A stretch of 16,675 nucleotides of DNA from Clostridia bacterium (GTDB taxonomy: Bacteria > Bacillota > Clostridia > Christensenellales > Aristaeellaceae), in contig JAFUGB010000155.1 in NCBI GenBank assembly GCA_017469605.1, positions 1 through 16,675 of the forward strand. The letters are read 5' to 3'. The number at the start of each line of letters is the position of its first letter. The first letter of the stretch is position 1. Positions 14,188 to 16,675 of this stretch are shown piece after piece. The translations under genes were made by a program, and so were the position numbers. The notes beneath the pieces are model-generated. The model ran no database searches and had not been told where the DNA came from. It saw only the letters and a program-made list of their open reading frames with translations.

Positions 14188-15540
14188 TTATTTTGCTTCG
14201 GAAGCGTAGGCATAGGAAGGCTCGACGGAAACAAATTCGCTGCCGTCCAGTTCCATATTGCAAGTATCTTCCGCGTTTTTCAGGGCGGTTTCAATGTCCG
14301 CGCCATTATAGAAGATGTCCTCCAGCGCGATCTTCATGTTGTTTTCCACCGCGCTGGGCATGGGGCCGGGCCAGATATAGCGGTCAATGTGGCTGGCCAG
14401 AACGGCGATGCTGGAAACGCTCATAATATCGGCGTCCTCGGCCAGGGATTTCTTGGCGGGGAACACGGAATTGGCCAGCACAAACCGCTTCTGCAGGGCA
14501 TCGTTGGCAAGGAAGAAGCGCACGATGTCCTGCGCCACCGCCTGCTGCTCCGCCGGGGCGTTTTTGTTGACGCCGAAGGTGGATTCGCCGTTATAGCGGT
14601 GATAGGCATAGGGAATCTCTTCCGCGGGCGTGGGGATTTCAAAGCTGCCAAACTCGGTTTCGGGCCACAGCGCCTGGAACAGGCCGTGCATGAAGCCCCA
14701 TCCCAGGTACATGGCGATCATGCCCTGCCCAAAGTTATCGCCGGAATTGTTGCCAAAGTTGTAATCGCCGCTGCCGTCCACCTCATAGATATCCTTCATG
14801 CGCTGGATGACCGCCTTGATCGCGTCATTGTTGAAGGAAACCTTATTGTCCGCGGTAAACAGATTCTGGCCGTACTGATACTGCATGCCCAGCACATCGC
14901 CCTGGGCGCCGCCGTTGAAGCTGAAACCGGCCTGCACCAGGCTGCCGTTTTCATCCCGGATGGTCAGCTTCTTGGCCACTTCGCGGAATTCATCCCAGGT
15001 CTTGGGAATATCCGCTTCCGTCAAACCGGCGGCTTCCCACATGGCCTTGTTGTAATACATGGTGGCGGTCATCATACCATAATCAGTGTAATACACTTTT
15101 CCGTCAATGATATGGGCGGAAACGCCAACGAAATCCGCTTCCAAATCCTCCACCGGGATTTCGTAGGGCGCCATATATCCAATGATGTTTTCATGGTAGC
15201 TGTTATGCACATTGAAAATGGCCGGCCCATCGCTTCCCTGCAGGGCCAGGGGCAGCTTTGTCCAGTAATCGTCGTAGGGATTTTCAACCAAGGTGATCTT
15301 CACATTGGGATGAATCGCCGCGTATTCATCGGCCACAGCCTGGAACAGCTTGTCCGCGCCTGTCCAGTACCAGAATTCAATGGAGATCTCTTCTCCATTG
15401 TTAACGGGCTTGGAGGTATCATACTGAATCGTGCTGCCGATGATCGTGGAATCCTCGGCCAATGCGCCGCACGCCGCCATCAGCATGGCAAGCGCCAGGA
15501 CCAGAGAAATGGCACGCTGGGTAAGTTGCTTCATGGTCAC
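14188..15540 (-). CDS. Extracellular sugar-binding protein, family 1 (MalE/UgpB-like)
   Basis: A 450-residue (or 448) ABC substrate-binding protein. The signal peptide has core ISLVLALAMLMAAC followed by GALAED. It offers two processing options: a lipobox-like MAAC (Cys24, with an atypical Met at -3) or signal peptidase I after ALA28. The mature part shows typical text: ISIEFWYWTGADKLFQAVADEYAAIHPNVKI shortly after the N-terminus, then YYNKAMWEAAGL and PKTWDEF, as in family-1 binding proteins. The frame opens at a GTG (15540), but the ATG at 15534 sits 9 nt after AAAGGA and is the likelier start. It is the first gene of the operon and, with GH13/GH31 downstream, probably binds alpha-linked gluco-oligosaccharides (inference from neighbours). 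Confidence 0.93.
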   Translation of the reverse strand: MTMKQLTQRAISLVLALAMLMAACGALAEDSTIIGSTIQYDTSKPVNNGEEISIEFWYWTGADKLFQAVADEYAAIHPNVKITLVENPYDDYWTKLPLALQGSDGPAIFNVHNSYHENIIGYMAPYEIPVEDLEADFVGVSAHIIDGKVYYTDYGMMTATMYYNKAMWEAAGLTEADIPKTWDEFREVAKKLTIRDENGSLVQAGFSFNGGAQGDVLGMQYQYGQNLFTADNKVSFNNDAIKAVIQRMKDIYEVDGSGDYNFGNNSGDNFGQGMIAMYLGWGFMHGLFQALWPETEFGSFEIPTPAEEIPYAYHRYNGESTFGVNKNAPAEQQAVAQDIVRFFLANDALQKRFVLANSVFPAKKSLAEDADIMSVSSIAVLASHIDRYIWPGPMPSAVENNMKIALEDIFYNGADIETALKNAEDTCNMELDGSEFVSVEPSYAYASEAK

Positions 15541-15561
15541 GCATCCTTTCTTGTTTTTGAT

Positions 15562-15577
15562 AGTATAGCGCTAAACT
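15562..15577. promoter_or_regulatory. Candidate LacI-family operator at the second operon's start point
   Basis: AGTATAGCGCTAAACT is a 16-bp palindrome with one mismatched pair and the central CG typical of LacI-family operators. It covers about +1 to +16 of the promoter at 15584-15611, an ideal site for repression by the divergently encoded LacI-type protein. Confidence 0.6.
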
Positions 15578-15583
15578 AATTTC

Positions 15584-15611
15584 ATTATATTCATCTTTTT
15601 CAGATTGTCAA
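15584..15611 (-). promoter_or_regulatory. Sigma-A promoter of the MalEFG-GH13-GH31 operon
   Basis: On the minus strand: TTGACA (15606-15611), 16-bp spacer, TATAAT (15584-15589). Both hexamers match consensus. The predicted start is near 15577, giving a leader of about 40 nt to the ATG at 15534. Confidence 0.8.
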
Positions 15612-15649
15612 TAGGTATTCCCCGATTTTCCTGATAAATCTTTTTTCCC

Positions 15650-15678
15650 TTGCATTGGCCTGGATTCCATGTTATCAT
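15650..15678 (+). promoter_or_regulatory. Promoter of the LacI-family regulator gene
   Basis: TTGCAT (15650-15655), 17-bp spacer, TATCAT (15673-15678), with TG one base before the -10 (extended -10). The predicted start near 15685 leaves about 29 nt to the ATG. Confidence 0.65.
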
Positions 15679-15679
15679 A

Positions 15680-15699
15680 GGTTTAATAAACCAGTTTAT
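15680..15699. promoter_or_regulatory. Overlapping inverted repeats, candidate autoregulatory operator
   Basis: Two interlocking repeats: GGTTTA-A-TAAACC (15680-15692) and ATAAAC-CA-GTTTAT (15686-15699). They overlap the regulator's predicted start point and end just before its ribosome binding site, a position suited to autoregulation. The half-site GTTTA also occurs in the operator candidate at 15562-15577, but in a different arrangement. Confidence 0.45.
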
Positions 15700-15713
15700 C
15701 AAGGAGGAACACC

Positions 15714-16675
15714 ATGGTAACGCTCAAGGATATCGCGGAGGAAGCGCACGTCAGCCTGATGACGGTTTCCAATGTGGTAAACGGAAAATATAATAAAGTC
15801 TCCAAAGAAAAGCTGGAGGAAATCCAGGATATCCTAAAAAAACGAAATTATGTCCAGAACGCATCTGCCCGCAGCCTGGCCAAAGCGAACTCAAATATTG
15901 TAGCCATCATCCTTCGCAGCGTCGGGCAGGAAAACTCCTTGAGCTCTCCGCATAACGCCCATTTGGTAGGCTCCATTGTGCGTTATATCCAGGAGCTGGG
16001 CTATTACGCCATGATCAACTTGGTGGAGGATTGTGACAGCATTGCGAAAAGCATTCGCACCTGGAATGTACAGGCCGCCATTTTTCTGGGAATGTTTGAC
16101 GATGAGATCGAGCAGATCTATGCACTCAGCAGCATTCCAATGGTTTTTATCGACAGTTACTCCAAAATACGCCAATTATCAAACGTAGGGATCGACGACT
16201 ACAAAGGCGGCCGATTGGCAGCCGAATACCTGGTTAAAAACGGGCACAGGCATATGGCTTTCGTCAGCCCGCCCAGCTATGATAACGGCGTTGTGCAGCA
16301 TCGCCTGAAGGGCTTTATGGATGCTTTGGCGCAGCATGGCCTTTCCCTGGCCCCGGAGCACCGCTTCTCTGTGGTTTCCGATGCCGATCCGGAGCAAATC
16401 AATCAGGCCGTTGATCAATTGGTGCTCATTAAGAACAAAATTACAGCAGTATTTGTGACCAGCGACGGTTTGGCCGCCTCGCTGATAAGCGGATTGCACA
16501 GATATGGCCTGCAAATTCCAACCGATCTTTCCCTGATCGGCTTTGATAATATGACGATCGGTACACAGATTTTCCCGCCGTTGACCACCGTGGCCCAGGA
16601 TTTGGAGCTAAAAGCGCGTTTGGCCGTTGATATCCTGAACGGACGCTTGAAAAAAAAGGATTCTTCGGCAGAATC
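15714..16675 (+). CDS. LacI-family transcriptional regulator (3' end outside window)
   Basis: The frame starts at ATG 15714 with AAGGAGG (15701-15707) 6 nt upstream and stays open to the right edge, giving 320 residues; a full LacI protein is about 330-340, so little is missing. Residues 2-21 are the LacI helix-turn-helix (TLKDIAEEAHVSLMTVSNVVNG), followed by VSKEKLEEI and the hinge SARSLAKANS. From about residue 60 (NIVAIIL) a periplasmic-binding-protein-like sensor follows, with VGIDDYKGGRLAAEYLVKNGH and LSLIGFDNM as landmarks. It is divergent from the binding-protein/GH13/GH31 operon and most likely represses it in the absence of the imported sugar. Confidence 0.92.
   Translation, partial: MVTLKDIAEEAHVSLMTVSNVVNGKYNKVSKEKLEEIQDILKKRNYVQNASARSLAKANSNIVAIILRSVGQENSLSSPHNAHLVGSIVRYIQELGYYAMINLVEDCDSIAKSIRTWNVQAAIFLGMFDDEIEQIYALSSIPMVFIDSYSKIRQLSNVGIDDYKGGRLAAEYLVKNGHRHMAFVSPPSYDNGVVQHRLKGFMDALAQHGLSLAPEHRFSVVSDADPEQINQAVDQLVLIKNKITAVFVTSDGLAASLISGLHRYGLQIPTDLSLIGFDNMTIGTQIFPPLTTVAQDLELKARLAVDILNGRLKKKDSSAE

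Noticed and set aside
14389..15579. 396-codon open frame on the plus strand
   Set aside because: It is antisense to the second binding-protein gene, whose protein family is clear; the plus-strand translation shows no family features.

Overview
The window looks like a carbohydrate-utilisation region from a Bacillota (Firmicutes) genome, probably a gut or rumen Clostridia member. The signs are consensus sigma-A promoters (one is TTGACA-N17-TATAAT), strong AGGAGG-type ribosome binding sites, GTG starts mixed with ATG, LacI and GntR/LacI-chimera regulators, and sugar ABC transporters encoded without their own ATPase. The family-level placement is a guess; no rRNA or marker gene is present.

Layout. 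(1) 1-2169, plus strand: the 3' part of a subtype-B-tannase-like alpha/beta hydrolase, overlapping a DUF554 membrane protein gene. (2) 2406-6775, minus strand: an operon of extracellular solute-binding protein, LplB-type permease, LplC/YtcP-type permease and a PHP-domain (HisJ-like) phosphatase. It is divergent from a GntR-type regulator with a LacI-like sensor domain (7062-8165, plus). (3) 8166-8711: a 546-bp non-coding stretch between convergent genes, packed with perfect hairpins and ending in a plus-strand intrinsic terminator. It is the most unusual part of the window and may be a large structured RNA or a palindromic mobile element. (4) 8712-15540, minus strand: a second operon of solute-binding protein, MalF-like permease, MalG-like permease, GH13 and GH31 glycosidases. 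It is divergent from a LacI-family regulator that runs off the right edge (15714-16675+).

How it works together (inference). Each operon appears to be a regulated sugar-uptake module: a binding protein and two CUT1 permeases bring in an oligosaccharide, presumably powered by a shared MsmX-like ATPase encoded elsewhere. In the second module the imported glycan is probably an alpha-glucan or alpha-glucoside, cut in the cytosol by the GH13 and GH31 enzymes. The first module carries a phosphatase-like enzyme instead of glycosidases, and its substrate is not evident. Both operons have a GC-rich hairpin exactly between the binding-protein gene and the first permease gene, a layout expected to keep binding-protein mRNA in excess. 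Both divergent intergenic regions carry strong promoters and palindromes that could be operators for the adjacent regulators.
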